Positions 1-12,849 of a stretch of 64,000 nucleotides of DNA are shown one piece after another. The position numbers and the translations under genes are program-made. The notes below the pieces were generated by a model that saw only the letters and a list, made by a program, of their open reading frames with translations, ran no database searches and was not told where the DNA came from. Position 1 is the stretch's first letter; each line of letters starts with the position of its first letter. This stretch comes from Solea solea (taxonomy: Eukaryota > Chordata > Actinopteri > Pleuronectiformes > Soleidae), in contig NC_081143.1 in assembly GCF_958295425.1 (NCBI RefSeq), positions 21,401,322-21,465,321 on the forward strand, written 5' to 3'.

Positions 1-154
1 CGCTGATCTGCCTGCATCACCTGTGCGTGCAAAGCCTCCTCATCAAGCAGCGCCTCACGGATGTGATAATAAATGTGTAACACATCTGTTCTGCAACAAG
101 AATACAAATCAATCTTTATAAAAAAAAAAAAAAGATTAGAAACATGAAGAGTGA

Positions 155-345
155 TGGCCTTTCTGCATGGAGTTTGCGTGTTCTCCCCGAGTGTGTGTGT
201 GTGCGTGGGTTTTCTCCTGGTTCTCCGGTTTCCTCCCACAGTCCAAAAACAGGGCCAGGCAATAGGGGGATTAGGTGAATTGGACACTCTAAATTGATCA
301 TAGGTGTGATCGTGAGAGTGGGTGGTTGTCTCTAGCAACCTAGGG
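155..345 (+). repeat. SINE-like dispersed repeat, 3' body
   Basis: The stretch has the fish repeat body seen again in this window at 25409-25691 (same strand) and at about 10560-10690 and 45205-45450 (opposite strand). Shared blocks include GTTCTCC, TTTCTCC, TCCTCCCACAGTCCAAAAAC and CATAGGTGTGA. The tRNA-like head of the 25.4 kb copy is missing here, so this is a truncated copy. The family is recognised by eye; its formal name was not checked. Confidence 0.7.
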
Positions 346-1849
346 GGCGATTGATTTATAATGGCAGTAAACACCTCTAGGCCCACATGGCGGGACAGTG
401 GCTTCCACTAGGGCCTATGGCAGTTGCTACTTTCAGACCTTTCAGCACAATTTTGTACATTTTGGTTCCATTTAGAGGAAAATAAACAATAAAGTGCATC
501 TCATATGGGTGGAAACCACCCGCATGCACACAAAGCTCGAGTTTGTCTCGAAACCAGTAGACAGTGTTTATTTTATATGCAGTCTACGCAACCAGTGCAG
601 GTTGACAAATCCAACAGACAAAGTAGTAGCAACATCTCTAGAGTTTGAGACAAGTAACAGCTAATCAAAACAAAGATCAAAGTGACTGCTTGATGATATT
701 AGAGGATGTGCAGAGCTGACTGATCTCCGTTTTGTCTTGATGAGCAAATCCTGTCACACGCAGCAATTAGTGTGTGCACTGACAGGACCAAAAAATGACA
801 AAGGAGGATTATGGAACCTTGTGTTTAAGTAATAACTCAATCATACCGCATGTATTTTTCCAGATGGATGACGTGCCGAGCGTCAGGCAGAAAGTTACCT
901 ATATTCTTTCCAGCCGCCTTAATCCCGTTTCCAGGGTGTTGTTGTGATCATATGAGTTCCTGCCGTGTCTCCATCAGCCTCAGCTCAAAGCCAACCATCA
1001 CTTTTCTCTGAGCTCCTGACCATGGTCAGATTAGGGGAACTGCAGCTGGCCTTTTAGACTCATATACTGGCCAATGAAGGGGAGAAAATGACTTTATTTT
1101 TATTCACACTCACAGTCTTCCCCAAAGCCGAGTGCTCTCCACAAGTAGATGCTTTGTTGAGTGAAAATAAGTCAACCGTGAAATAGACAAAGCGGCGTGA
1201 ATGGAAATTATTCCTCCATTATTTTTCTCATAAACAGTGAGATTTATAGCTGCAGTTTGTGCAACAAAATGAAAACGGCCATGACGAATGAGTTCAACAT
1301 CAAAATCATTATTTATTTTTTCAGTAAAAGCTTGTTACAGTGACACAGTGTACACAGTGTACAAACTGTGAACACCACCATCCTGAAAAGAAACCATGTT
1401 ACTGACATTTTAAATCGCTTTCAAAGACCCACCTCATGTCTTTGCCCTTCACTCAGTAGTTTTCACCATTGTACTATTCTATCATGTTACTATTTTACTT
1501 CGATTTTTATTGATTTTACGTTTTATGTTTTATATTATTATGTTGCTGGGCCTTTAAATCAGTAAAGCACTTTGGTTAACCTTGGTTGTTTTTCAAATGT
1601 GCTCTTGAAATAAGTCATGAATGCTCTGTGTGTGTGTGTGTGTTTGGTGCTATTAATACAAGGAATGTGCACTTTACGTCATCTACTACAGGTAAAGGAA
1701 GAGTACACTTAACTGTGGACAGTGACTAGTGGGCAAATTATTCTGCAAAATAATTTGTCCTTGCTCTGATTAGGGCAAATCTGTGGAAGCCCATTTCTGA
1801 TCAAGAGAAAAAAGAAAAAGAGGTAAAACAGTCTTGATGATAAAAATAT
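346..1849. other. Intergenic, no gene seen
   Basis: No convincing coding exon is seen on either strand. Poly(A)-like AATAAA strings lie at about 480-500 on the plus strand and could end an upstream gene that lies outside the window. That is a guess. Confidence 0.4.
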
Positions 1850-1854
1850 CCTCA

Positions 1855-2060
1855 GAGTAAATCGAAATTATGAGATAAACAGTCATAATTATGAGATAAA
1901 GTCATAATTATGAGATAAACAGTCACAATTATGAGATAAGAAGTGTGCAGGCACCTCAACGGCAATGTTTGAAATGACCCCTTTGAAACGACAGACTAAA
2001 AGAAGTTTTATCTCATAATTTCGCCTAATCTCGTAACTTTGAGGATATTATTATTATTAT
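1855..2060. repeat. AT-rich minisatellite, about 20-bp unit
   Basis: The unit AGTCATAATTATGAGATAAA is repeated with small changes at about 1860-1940. An inverted fragment (TTTATCTCATAATTTCG) follows near 2005. The same unit forms a second array at about 57940-58065. Confidence 0.8.
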
Positions 2061-2339
2061 CAAGTTTTACCTCTGGCGGAAATGGGCTTCCATACAAATC
2101 CAGTCACAGCCGGCAAGACCAATGAGTCTGCTTCTGCTGGAACCACAAACACAGCAGAGTACTCGGTCTCATGACGTCGACTGTACACAATCCAGATGGC
2201 CTGCAGCAGATTTATCGAATAAAAGATATTACAATGAATATGACTGTAGTGATTTGAAACAATCTTCTTCACTACCAAAACAGAAGCGTGCCGTCTAACA
2301 AACACAAACGGCACATGACACAACGAAAGCCACAGACAC

Positions 2340-4006
2340 TGCGCAGATATTCTCTTTATTTTTATTCAAAAATCCTTTTGTTAATGATCTACATGATGCA
2401 AATTCAACACACCCAGAATTATGGGTCCCTCCAGTGCTATTAACTACGACTGTGAATAAAGACGGGGGTTACAATGACCAAACTTTCGGCTCATCTACAG
2501 TAGAGGACCTCACTTTATCAAGGTCAGAACATGCAGGCAAACAGGGTGACCTAATGGCACTGATGAAGATGCAGGACTTATTACAGGATGAATTAGAGAA
2601 AGTAAAGTACACGTTACCACACTGCCCCCTGCAGGATAGATGCTGTAAGGCAATATTATTTGACAAGGTCTCTGTAGACAGAGTAGGCACAGGCGATGCC
2701 TGATTTTACGAAAACCAAGAGCCACAAAACAGCCACAACTGGAAACGATAATGTTTTGAATTCAAAATAAATGCAAATATGACTTCTTCTTCTTTTATTT
2801 TTGTTTTTTTTAAGTCTATGGCAGGGGTTTCTACGCAGCAGGTTAGGTTTGAGGCGTCCAGTGATTTTCAGTAAAGTGCCTTTTTTTTTTAAGAAAAAGA
2901 GGAGCATCCTGAGTCATTAAGTCTGACGTGCATTCACCTCGATGAAACGGTAACATTAAAGATGACAATGCTACATGTAAACTTGTAGTGCGCAGCAGAT
3001 CTCTACAAGCTTCTCTACAGGCATCTCTATTTAAATAGCAAGAACTAAAATTACATCAAGTGGTCATTCACAATTCCACGGGGAGCAGAAAATAAAAGAA
3101 GCACTAACAGATGGACCTTCAGGCCCACTTCACAGTTTCCCCACTAACCCTCTCCTTACTGAAAAACAAACTTGGTCCACTTCTCTGAAAGATTTAAGAA
3201 TAAAATGAGAAAGTTTGATAGTGGTGGAATGAAGTAAAGGAGAACCTGGTGAATATTAGTGAGACTTGATCACAGTACTGGCTGATTTACACTTCAAAGA
3301 TAGTCATTAGGTCATTAGAAGGCAAACCAATATTTCTGTATTTCTTAAAGTCAGCACTGTTGGGAATGATGACTATGCACGTACGTACGTAATAGCTCGA
3401 TCAGTCGTGTTTTCATAATGGCTTTTTGGGGAAATATAATAGATTGGTACATGCAGCACTGATAACAAACTTCACGGTGTTTACGACTTTTACAACTAAA
3501 ATTTCAAACGATGTCTTGGTGTTCCTCACACAGAACTTTCTAAGCCGTGGTCTACAATTTTGTTACGCTGGTCAGGACCTGAAGGTGCTGTACACCGTGG
3601 TGGACAGGGCTTAAAGTACTGGGTGCTGAGATTTAAACATAAAAAATAAAAAATATGACCAGCTATTAAGTCTGTCATCTACGATCAAAGTTGATGAATT
3701 AGCTGTGGTCTCCCCAACTCAACATTAACACAATGTCTCTTAACATACTTTGACTGAAATTAGAAAAGACTACTACTTTAACATCTGCTAAAACTCATTT
3801 GAAACTCCTAGGATTAATTTGGAAGGGTTTGGGTTACCTCTCTATTAAGTAACTTAAAATCCTAGGCCAGGGAATCATTTGTTGTTCCAGTATTCCTCCC
3901 TTCCAGCACTCGTAGCGCTCTGTAGTCAAAATCATTGAGACAGAGTAGAGCAAAATGAGATGGTGAAGCACACACACACACATTGATGGCTCCCTGCAGG
4001 GTGTGC
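2340..4006 (-). other. Probable 3' untranslated and flanking region of slc25a10
   Basis: This follows the slc25a10 stop codon on the minus strand. Minus-strand AATAAA signals occur near 2794-2800 and near 2346-2358, so the 3' UTR could be about 1.2 or 1.65 kb. The true cleavage site cannot be decided from sequence. No other coding exon is seen in it. Confidence 0.35.
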
Positions 4007-7000
4007 TCAGGAGATGATGCGAATGCCAAAGTATTTTTTGAGTTGCTCCAGGAACATGAAGGTGAGCACTGTGTGAGGGATCAAGCGGATGCCAGCTGGA
4101 ACGAGACCCTGCAACAAAACATAGTATTATATGACGTATCAAGACAACTACTACTAAAAAAACATGTCTGTAGAATAGTGCATTTATATTTGATTCGCTG
4201 GAACGGGAAGGGAAATTAGGTTTACATCTGGTTTTCTAGCCTCATTTACACCTGGCATTAAAATGCGGTTTCTGTGATCCCATCTGCTAAACCACTTCAG
4301 GAGACGCATTGTGACCATATTGAACAGAAGTGTAAAAATTTGAGTTGCTGCCGTTGATAAGACAGAGGGGGAGGTGACAGAGGGGTGACCAGGGATCGGA
4401 TAGCAATCAGATCTTGATGTGGACAATAGTTTCCCTCCAGTATTACAGCCTTGTGTACTACCTTGGACTGCATGGTTTTATCTGTAGTAGAGGTCTTGTC
4501 TTTCACTGCTGTGCAACATGGTGTGGTCAGTGTGAATCAAATTGCAGGGTCGGCGTATCGCACAACTGACATAACACCTCTAAGAAACCTGTAAAGACCT
4601 CCTGAGGATCAGTGGCACTAAATAACTAACCGTGTTAATTGAGGGTTTGTTTTTGTTTACCTTGTAAAACGCTAGCGGACCCAACTTGGCAGTTTCCCGT
4701 AAGCAGTGTGTCACGCCCTGAAGAGAGAGGGAGAGAGAGGGAGAGAGAGAGAGATATGCTGGGTGAAAATGAACACTGACATGAGAGGAAGCAGGATTAG
4801 CAGCCCCAGAAAGGAGTGAAAGGATTAGAGGAGACAATGAACCGGGGATGAGGGCGGATCAGCTCACCGTGTACTCTCCCTTTGAGCTCATCAGTCTCGT
4901 CTTCATTACATCCAGAGGTTGACACAGGAACGTAGCGCAGCCTCCCTGCACACGAAAACACCAGGGTCAGTTGACAAAAGAGCTGAGTAAACGCAACAGA
5001 CTGAACGAGTCAGGTTTTAACCTCCAGCACACGAAGGAAAAACTGGATACTTACAGCGATGAAACTGGAAAGGAAGTGTGTGACGATGGTATCGCCCATT
5101 ATCCCCGTTCCCAACACAAGCTGTTTGGCCTGGTCATAACACGCTAGCTAAAGATGCAAAAAAGAGAAGGTGAAAAAAGGGTTAAAAAACAATGAAACCG
5201 TGTGTTTTTGTGCTCTCCTTCATTCACATTTGAAACACTGCAGTCATATGTTGAAATGACAACACTGGGACGTTTAGTAAGTTCATGTTCATGTGCTCGT
5301 CAAAGCTGCATGCAGAACAAACTCTTTCATAGTGTGTCACGTGACACTTCAGTATTGTTATTCTACAGATCATTAGGTAAGTCAAATGTCTAGTGATGAA
5401 TCAGATGAAACGGATGATTAACAGCTCTCATTTCTGGACTTACTGAATGTGCACGGGTGCCATACAACATGTGCTTGCTAACACAGATTTCAAAATGCTT
5501 ATTGGAGCTAATGGTATATGGATTAATGCACAATGCATTATACATTGCATGCAAGTAGAACTATTTTAAACATTATCTAACTCGTGTGGGAAATTGCTAC
5601 GCTGATGAATGACTACAACTTTAATGTCATTTATTTTAATGAAGTTATCTTACTGAATTACTTATACATGGAATCTAAATGTGGCATTCCCGTAAGCATG
5701 ACTAACAAATCTATTTAAGTACTTAAGTAAAAAATTGAGTTCAAACTGAGATTATATTAGTTGTAATATATTAAAATGAAGAAAGAGACATTCCTCTTCA
5801 GTGACGTGAGAAGACCTAAGAAGACAAAGAGCTTATAAGATTGCAAGTCGCACCTCAACGCAGCTTCCAACAGTATCTCACATAACATCATCCTCGACTG
5901 ATTAGCCTCCATATGATTTACAAGCACCCCACTTGCTTGTAAGTGGGGTGCTTGTAAATCATGACGGTTGTTCCCCCAGGGCCTGTACATGGACCTCTCC
6001 TCCTTACCATCTACCTGCTTCCTCCTGATAATACCCTTACGACATCTGCTATTCATTTTCATAGCTACACAGAACACACCTAATTCTGTTTTTCCACCAT
6101 GCTAAACTCCACCCTACCACCATCATCCCTCTCTCATTGTTAACATGAAGTAAAATCCTGGTTCTCTCATAACTTCCTTTGCAAAATGTTTACATGGACA
6201 CAGGTAATCAGATTAAAAGCCCGATACAGCCCATCCGGATACAAATTTCCTTCCGAACGAGAGGGTTGGCCTATGCCGATCATCATTCAGATCGGTGTTC
6301 ATATAAACAGTCGATGCGATCATGACTTCCTGTTTTTGTGTCTGATCCACGTAAAACATGGCACATTTACATTGTTTCTGTTGTAGTTTCATTCCAAAAA
6401 AAAAAAGAATAATAAACAGACATGAAAGTCACAAACACGGAAGAGGTGAAAAACTAGACGGATAGCGGACAGTGAGGGGACGAGCGGACGTGATTATTAT
6501 AACACTATTCGTTCAGCATTCAGCTGTGTTACTCATTATCCATGAGATTTCTATTTTCTATTCATACTGTTTTGTTTTGTTTTGCTTACTATTTGGTGAA
6601 ACCTGATGAATAAAATGTATTATTATTATTATTGTTATTATTATGAATCCCGACCTTTCCCCAGGCTGTGAGTAATGTGACTTGCCTGTCCAACAGTGAC
6701 CATCGCACCTCTGCTGGATGCCATGGTGGCCCCTGAGAAAAGCTTCCTCACACCCTCTGTGGGACAGGAAATGTGTCAGAGATCAGACTTGATGCCACAG
6801 TGTGGTACACATGACATACACACGGCGCGGCTTCAGATTTACCTTCTCTAAAGACTCTGAAGAGCCCGTCGATGGCGTGTTTGTAGCTACAAGAAAACCA
6901 CCAGCATTAAAAAGAGGAAAAGACTCGAGGGCATCTACAGTGTCAAAATGAAATGACAACACTCACTTCCTCCTCAGTTCTGGTGGTAGCTTCATGTCAT

Positions 7001-7431
7001 TCTGCATCCTGGAAACCAAGAGATCAGATCTTTAATGTGCAATTTGTTTTTAACCATTAACCCAAACAGCCAAAAAAAAAATGTAATGTAGTTACTGAGC
7101 AATAATATTATTTCCATGGTAAATATTGTCACGGTATCTTACCTGACATTCACCATGTCTGCTGGCGTCCCAACAAACCCACCAGTGAAACCTGCGGGCA
7201 CACAATCCAGCATGAGTGATACTACACGTGTGTGTACTTATACATACATTATGCAGTAAATATTATGTATAAACAATAGAAAGCTAGGGCATTTTAGCAG
7301 GTCTTCACAACAACAAAGGGCTTTTCAGGGTTACAATTAGTCGTGATAATAAATGTTACGGAATGGGGCTTGGGAATGTATTTTGTCAAGGAGTGTCCTC
7401 ATTAAGAAAGCTGTACAGGAATGTGAGCAAG

Positions 7432-7472
<41 letters not shown>

Positions 7473-9181
7473 TTTTCCACCTCCAAAGGCTCCCAGCAGG
7501 ACCTTCTGGTAGAAGGGCAATGGGCCCTTGCTTGTGCTTCCCATCATGTCCCTGACGGTCTCATAGATTGCAAATCTGGTGAGGGAATAAGACATCTGAG
7601 GAGAGAAGAGGAGAGGAGAGGAGAGGAGAGGAGAGGAGAGGAGAGCAGAGGAAAGGAGAGGAGAGGAGAGGAGAGGAGAGGATGAGTCTGTGGCAGATGA
7701 TTCAACATTTTCTTTGTCTTTCCACTAGGGGGAGCCTCTAGCAAAATAAAAGTGGCCCATAGTCAGCATGCCACATTTACAAGTTGAAACTTGTCTGACT
7801 CGTCATCATTAGGTGGCTGATAATCAGTCTTTCTTTTAACCTCCCATCGTGTTGGAGCCACCCTACAGAATTTGCATACCTGCTAAACCCACTGCACATG
7901 ACGTCCAAATGTATCATCGCTGTGCTTATTTATGATTAATGACATTTTTCAATGTATTTCAACCATATACAGTAAGTGCTAAGCGTGTATCAATTATTGT
8001 ATGATTATCATCGCTATTTTCTATACATTTTTATTTTGTAATGTTGACTAAATGTGGACCCTTGTCAGAAGAGAACTGCAGGGTAACGAGAGACAACAGT
8101 GTGATTAGCCACATACAGACCTGTCTACACAGAGAGGCAGAGAGGCCACTGTACAGAGCCAGAAATCCATCATTCTTAACCACATGAATGGCCATCCCCA
8201 CCATCCTCTTCTTCACCTCCTGCTGTGTCTGTAGGTGAACCTGGAAAGACAAGCATGTCAAGGATTGAGGTCATGTTCAACACAGAGTGAGGCGGAGGAG
8301 TGGCAGTGGCACCACTCATCCTGTTCATGATGACTCTGTGGGTTTTTTTTCGTTCCCCTCCTACTTGTTCCTTCTATGTTACGTTATATGCCAGAGATGA
8401 AATATTCAGACAACAACTGCATCAAATGACTAAGGCCACGTCCGGACAGAAACGGCATGACACATAAACGATCATGAGCCATGAGCTAATAGATAATACC
8501 ATACATAGATATAATAACAGACACGGAGACAGAATGAACCGAATCTGTTTTGTTTAAGTAAAAGAAGGTCTTGTTTTTCGTTGTTTTTCATCGCCGTGTG
8601 TGAAATCTCTAAAGACAGGAAGTGTTCTAGTGACATCTAGTGTCTTTTCAGACTGCCTTTAGTTACTTTTCATTGACAGCAGTATTGTGTTGACAGTATT
8701 ACTCAGTACAAGACAATGAATGACAACACAAGAGAGAGCTGGGAATGTGACGCCATCGTTTCCCTAAAGTATCGCATTTGCTGTCTACACGGAAACGCGA
8801 GGCTTGGCGAGGCCCACTCTGGACAGCTTTTAGTGTGTTTAATCACAGAAACATCTTCGCAGCAGAGTTCACACATAATATTAAAGATGTATCTTTTTTT
8901 TTGTTATAGGTGAGGACATTAGGAATGTTATTAATTAGGTCACAAACCAATATTGTAGAAATTGAAATTTGAAAACCTGAGGCTTTACCACCTACATCTT
9001 TCAGGTGGACATGAATATCTGGACCAAATGTGCCAATACAAGTAGATATTGAGACATTGTTTTTTTCCAAGTATTTTCTGCTGTAACTCTGGAATTGTCC
9101 ACTCATCTCTGGTAAATCAGACCACAATATGTTGTAAGACGAAGGTTCAAGTCACAGGCAGGATAATGTGTCAACGCGGAG

Positions 9182-9215
<34 letters not shown>

Positions 9216-11709
9216 GGTGAAACATTACACTGATAAGTGTCTAACTCAACAATCCTCTTTTTATGAGGTCTTGTTTAGCAACTTCGCTGTTATCCGTTTA
9301 GGGCAAACCGATCCACCTATCTGATAGTCTTCCTTAAAACAATGGAGGGACTCAATAAAGCCATTCAACTTTGGCACAGTCGCCCTCTGTCTCGTTGTCA
9401 AAGTTGTCGTTTGTGAGGGCTCCAGCCTCTGTGGTGACATTGTTTTAATAACACTTCACCAAGGTTTGATAATTAACAGGAGCAGCTCAACTCAGTCTGA
9501 TGTGTGAGCTCCTCAGAAAGTCAATAAAATGCATTGATAAAAAATAAGTATGAATGGCAATAAAAAAAAGGAAAGAGAGGAAAACAGACAATAAAGCATA
9601 TGGCTGGACACCAGTGTGACTGACAGCTGGTGTCATCAAATGGGTGATGTAGAGTAGACTCAAGTCTTCTTATTTCTAGATTAAGCTTATATAAAAAAAA
9701 CAGCCCTGTTATTTATAGTAAGCGGTCAGCCAAAGATGCAGAGATGTTCTACAGTCAGTGTGTCTGCAGAAGTTACCAAGAGAATTAATGACAAATTATA
9801 GAATTCAGCAAAGGCTGACTGACAGGAGGATGCAGCAGTGCTCTATTATTGCAGACATTTAAATGCATTTTTCCTTTTAGGCTGTGTGTTGAATCCCTCA
9901 CTACGTACTAAAAGACAATGAGAACAGTCTAAGTTAATTTTCAAGGCCCCTTAGTAACAACTGACAGGAAGTTAGGGAGCTGATTTATATTTTAGCGGAC
10001 ATTGTAAGTGACGCCCCGTGCATATAGTCAATTATATTTACTTGGCATACAGTGGAACTACAGACTCAAACGTGAGAGTCCTTATCTAAGTCCTCAGCTC
10101 CTCCAGGGTGTGTGCGCAAGTGTCCTTGGGCAAGACACTGAGAATGATGTCTAACTGACAAATTGGCTCTTAACTGGTTTTGTGGAAAGGGGACAACATG
10201 CAGACGATTCTTCTCTATGAGAAGGAAAACGCAATAAACAGAATGTTTCCATGCACAGTTAAGTCGAGTTCGCCTATGCCGATGAGTGGGGAATGAGTTT
10301 ATTGACTGCAGTGTGTCTGTCCTTGCTACACTAGGGGGCAAAAATGCAGCCTTTCAGCTTGTTGGTATCAAGTGGCTTCAGATTTAGCTGCAGCTGGTTG
10401 TTTGAATTCCCAGTTTCATTCCAAGTCTTCCTAACAACCATTAACTTTTTTGTCTGTGTATCAGCTCCTTTTTTTAACCTGGGGGGTGGGAACTGTGCAC
10501 TCACACACAGAGCGCCCAGGCCAAGTTGAGTCTGACTCTGCTCTGACTGAAAGTGCACTCATTTTTCTACCGCTTTATACGACACTGAGCAAAAGGCAGG
10601 GACAATTTAGAGTGTCCAATTAGCCTAATCCCCAAATCTGCATGTTTTTGGACTGTGGGGGGAAACCGGAGAACCCGGGAGAAACCTGAAAGTATACATG
10701 CAGTAGTTATTCAATTCCCAATCCCATTATCTGGGTGCAAGTCCAACTTTGAGTACATCAATTTCAATTTCAGTCGCACTGACATTTACATGTATTTTAA
10801 AAGAAGTTGCTTGACGGGCAAGCTAATACATATCAAAGAGTGTTTACTTCATCCAAGAGCCTTTATCCTTGCAAACTGGGGACACTGGCTTGACTTCGAC
10901 TTGCAAAAAATGAATAAGAATAAAAAGGGTACTAATACTTGAGTAACTGATGCTTTTGTTTGTTTTTATTAGCAGAGACCTAACACAGCTGCACAGAAAA
11001 CGCTACAGCCGTGAAGCCAAACACTGAATAATACAAATAAAACATAAGTAGGTTTATACTGCAATTTTATAAAGGAGTCACCAGCAAACTAGCAAGTAAG
11101 GCCAAACATTAAGAACTCCTCGAGACATTCTTACAAGCAAGTGCTGATTAGTAACCTTGTCTGCACACTTACGCAGCACATGACTTCCTGATGTGTTATT
11201 GGGTCTTCTTTTTTTTTAAAGATAGGAATGAGTAACGTGAGGGTGGATGCATGTAAGAAGTAGAAAAACTAGGTTGTAGATTATTTTGATTATTAAAAAT
11301 ATATATATACACTCCAAGCAATTAATCCATTATCATAAGTTGATGATTAACTGAATAGTTGACTGGTCAGGTAATTGTTTAACCCTATTGAATTTAACCC
11401 CAAACTTCTGCTTCATAAGGACCAGGTTTTGGTCTCTATGAGGACTGCCGCTCCTGACAAGGTCAGTGTTCATGCCAGAAGCGGTCCTAAAGAGGTAACT
11501 AATACAAGCACACGCACCCGCGCGCTCTTACGCAGCATTCTTCTTAAGGACACTCGTAGATATAACACATTCCCTAACACTAACCTTGACCCTAAAACCA
11601 AAACTTACATCTGGCAAAGCCGTTTAATAGTTGTAAGAACCAGACAAAAGTGTCCTATGTTACACAACCTGTGGTTTATATGGAGGTTTTTCTTTTGGTC
11701 CTCACGAAG

Positions 11710-11746
<37 letters not shown>

Positions 11747-12240
11747 GGCAGACACACACACACAGAGACAGACAGACACCTGCTGTCAGGCTGCCTATGT
11801 TTGGAGGGGAAAGGAAACCCCCACTTGGTGTTGTCTTACAATTACCACATTATGTTCAACATTTAAGTGTTTTTCATATTTTATAAACATGTATAAACAG
11901 AAAGGGTCTCCTGTTGACCTGCGCCCCTGTGTTTGTGACAGGCCTGTACCAATGTAAGGAAGCACGAGACGCTTTAACACACACACACACACACACACGC
12001 GCGCAGACACCATATCGTCATACGGTCATGTTGGGTCGGCTCACAGACAGTGTACAGTTTACAGTATACCACCTCAGCTGTCCAGCCCGACTCATGTCAC
12101 CAGTGCAGCCTGGTGCTCAGGCCTGCGAGCACTGACTGACTGCGCCTCACCTTTAGCAGATCCAGAGGATGCGTGCAGCACGCAGCCCCGCAGGACGCCA
12201 GCCCACCGAAATACCACCGCGAGACCCTTCTCTCGGCCAT
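4007..12240 (-). CDS. slc25a10: Mitochondrial dicarboxylate carrier SLC25A10
   Basis: Inner-membrane carrier of the SLC25 family. The family member exchanges malate or succinate for phosphate, sulfate or thiosulfate. Eleven coding exons, in transcript order: 12240-12151, 8240-8121, 7595-7481, 7191-7143, 7008-6967, 6886-6843, 6756-6686, 5147-5055, 4945-4868, 4717-4661, 4108-4007. They total 861 nt (286 aa; human about 287). The start gives MAERRVSRWYFGGLASCGAA, matching the mammalian N-terminus. The three carrier signatures are PLDLLK (residues 25-30), PADMVNVR (118-125) and PLDVMKTR (218-225). VHLQTQQEVK, SYSLTRFAIYETVRD and ETAKLGPLAFYKG are near-identical to mammals. All introns are GT-AG except intron 7, whose donor is GC (CAG|GCAAGT at 6685). 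The first intron is 3.9 kb. The gene looks intact. Confidence 0.97.
5913..5962. repeat. Perfect inverted repeat, 22-bp arms, 6-bp loop
   Basis: The arms are 5913-5934 and 5941-5962, exact reverse complements, with loop GCTTGT. The repeat lies inside slc25a10 intron 7. No wider repeat explains it. Confidence 0.95.
7436..7470. repeat. (TG)n microsatellite at slc25a10 exon 3 donor
   Basis: A perfect (GT)n run on the plus strand. On the gene strand it is a (CA)n tract that begins about 12 nt after the exon 3 splice donor at 7481/7480. Confidence 0.97.
7597..7682. repeat. (AGGAG)n repeat forming the exon 3 polypyrimidine tract
   Basis: GGAGA/GGAGC units run about 85 bp. On the minus (gene) strand this is a (CTCCT)n tract ending directly at the CAG acceptor of slc25a10 exon 3 (exon starts at 7595). 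Confidence 0.97.
8241..12150 (-). other. slc25a10 intron 1 with repeats
   Basis: No coding exon is seen. It holds (CA)n runs at about 9183-9213, 11711-11745 and 11975-12000, and an opposite-strand SINE-like fragment at about 10560-10690. Confidence 0.7.
10560..10690 (-). repeat. SINE-like dispersed repeat, reverse copy
   Basis: Contains TTTAGAGTGTCCAATTAGCC and TTTTTGGACTGTGGG, the reverse complement of the body shared with the copies at 155-345 and 25409-25691. Truncated. Confidence 0.7.
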
Positions 12241-12760
12241 GGAGCCGACCTCTGTCGCAGCTGAAGCGGTAACCCTTCCTTCCCTTCTTCCTTCCTTCCT
12301 TCCCTTCTTCCTTTCCGTCCTCTTGGCCCCGGCGCCTCGACACGCTGCGTCCGGCTGCTATGTGTGCTGTCTTGTGCGGCTTGCAGTGTGGTACAGCTGG
12401 CTGCAGTGGCGCGTGCTTCACTGCGCACACACACAGCCCCGTTAATCTTCTGACACGCCGACAAGAGACTCACTTGGAGGACTTTGGGCTCCAAAAGGAT
12501 AGCACACACTCGCGACACATGATGCGCGCGCGCGCGTGTGTGTGTGTAAGCGCGCGCTGTCCACTGTACGTGACAGAAGGAAGCAGCAGCTGTAAACACA
12601 AGGGCAGAACGCAGCCAATTGCCTCCGTGGACGCTGGAGCGGCCTACTCGCCCCCTAAACCCGGGATTCAAAGGTTGACGGTCGGATGTGAGCGAGACGG
12701 AGCGGCGCAAACTCGCGTTAGCCTACTTTCCTCCCTCACGACTTACTGTCATGTAGGATT
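12241..12760 (-). promoter_or_regulatory. GC-rich promoter region of slc25a10
   Basis: The 500 bases upstream of the start codon are much richer in CpG than the surroundings and include an alternating purine-pyrimidine run (CG/GT) near 12524-12548. A CpG-island promoter fits a housekeeping mitochondrial gene. No TATA box is seen, and the transcription start is not defined. Confidence 0.5.
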
Positions 12761-12849
12761 TAAAGCGGTACACACCGCCGCCGCAGTAGCACACATGCAA
12801 ATATTGGTGATGTCGCTTTAAGAGGAAAAGTGGCCCACATTCTCAGCAC

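Noticed and set aside
1..80. Plus-strand open frame from the window edge ending TAA at 78-80, possible last exon of an upstream gene.
   Set aside because: Only 25 codons, no recognisable motif. An open run of this length is expected often by chance.
11375..11866. 163-codon plus-strand open frame.
   Set aside because: It crosses a (CA)n tract inside slc25a10 intron 1 and has no domain or splice support.
12153..12710. 185-codon minus-strand open frame over the slc25a10 promoter.
   Set aside because: GC-rich shadow of exon 1 in another frame. The carrier frame is decisive.
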